Below are positions 63,816 through 64,000 of a DNA stretch of 64,000 nt, one piece after another (the first letter of the stretch is position 1; each line of letters opens with the position of its first letter). The translations under genes were made by a program, and so were the position numbers. A model generated the notes under the pieces. That model was not told where the DNA came from. It saw only the letters and a program-made list of their open reading frames with translations, and did not search any database. Origin of the DNA: Bacteroidota bacterium (GTDB lineage Bacteria > Bacteroidota > Bacteroidia > 2-12-FULL-35-15); contig JAOQAG010000026.1 of assembly GCA_025963715.1 (NCBI GenBank), positions 144,327 through 208,326 on the forward strand, in the 5' to 3' direction.

Positions 63816-64000
63816 GTTTGGATATTGGTTTTATGAACAGGTTTGTATATTGGATTTAAAGATAATTAAGTTCGGAGAAATGAAGAAAAAAAATCCTGCT
63901 ACCGCTGCTGTCATTTATATTTTTTTTAATGAAAATGCATACAGATAAAGCAAATCAGACAATTGGCTTTTATGTGTTTTTTAATTAAATTTGAAACAGG
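63816..64000. other. Upstream region of the T9SS gene to the window edge
   Basis: 185 bp, AT-rich, no gene recognised. No full-consensus promoter was seen on either strand. Confidence 0.4.

Overview
The window is a stretch of chromosome from a member of the Bacteroidota. Four things point there. Secreted proteins end in type IX secretion (Por) sorting domains. Bacteroidota-type families are present: DUF4270, DUF4175, a TonB-dependent receptor with a carboxypeptidase-regulatory-like N-terminus, and propeller/Y_Y_Y sensors fused to SpoIIE-type phosphatases. Several promoters fit the Bacteroidota consensus TTG-N19-21-TAnnTTTG. Shine-Dalgarno sequences are not evident. I see no rRNA, tRNA or CRISPR array. 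About 57 protein genes are supported, mostly housekeeping or envelope genes, with small AT-rich accessory patches and many dispersed palindromic repeats between genes.

Layout. 1-7.1 kb: three same-strand SpoIIE/PP2C-type phosphatases (two TPR, one beta-propeller), the first cut by the window edge. 7.2-8.8 kb: an ABC-F ATPase of the YbiT type whose second Walker A is gone. 9.0-10.9 kb: an AT-rich island with a HEPN-domain protein, a convergent XRE regulator and a divergent 76-aa protein behind a promoter covered by two matching palindromes. 11-14 kb: a secreted glucose/sorbosone-dehydrogenase-like propeller, a hypothetical protein and two very small ORFs. 14-18 kb: an orphan sigma-54 response regulator, a PepSY-like secreted protein, a REP-associated tyrosine transposase (RAYT) with its REPIN, and RhlE. 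18-26 kb: small exported proteins, a PlsC-like acyltransferase, a thioredoxin protein, and a fourth SpoIIE phosphatase co-transcribed with an exported protein. 26-29.7 kb: methionine genes (metZ with an OsmC protein, divergent from metX), a second REPIN and ferritin.

29.8-33.7 kb: DUF4175 protein and an RsbW-like ATPase. 33.8-36.6 kb: ABC-2 transporter with an orphan LytS-type histidine kinase. 36.9 kb: a GIY-YIG-like protein. 37.7-42.8 kb: glmS, DUF4270, a truncated glycogen-synthase-like protein and divergent panC. 43-49.4 kb: TPR protein, pheS, cyclophilin, lipoprotein, 3-hydroxyanthranilate dioxygenase and TonB receptor. 49.8-58.5 kb: dprA, DUF502, nadD, TM2 protein, beta-barrel, sodA, small lipoprotein, S41 protease, dCMP deaminase and a VOC protein. 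58.7-63.8 kb: flavin amine oxidase, LtrA and a repeat-containing T9SS cargo protein.

How the genes relate. The four SpoIIE-type phosphatases and the RsbW-like ATPase suggest partner-switching signalling, but no STAS antagonist is evident here. The strongest accessory signals are the RAYT/REPIN pair, in which paired stem positions co-vary between two copies, and the HEPN/XRE/small-protein island. Other structured DNA includes a 33-bp perfect stem, a 31-bp perfect inverted repeat, four tandem ~83-bp units, and several repeat families that lie directly against gene ends.
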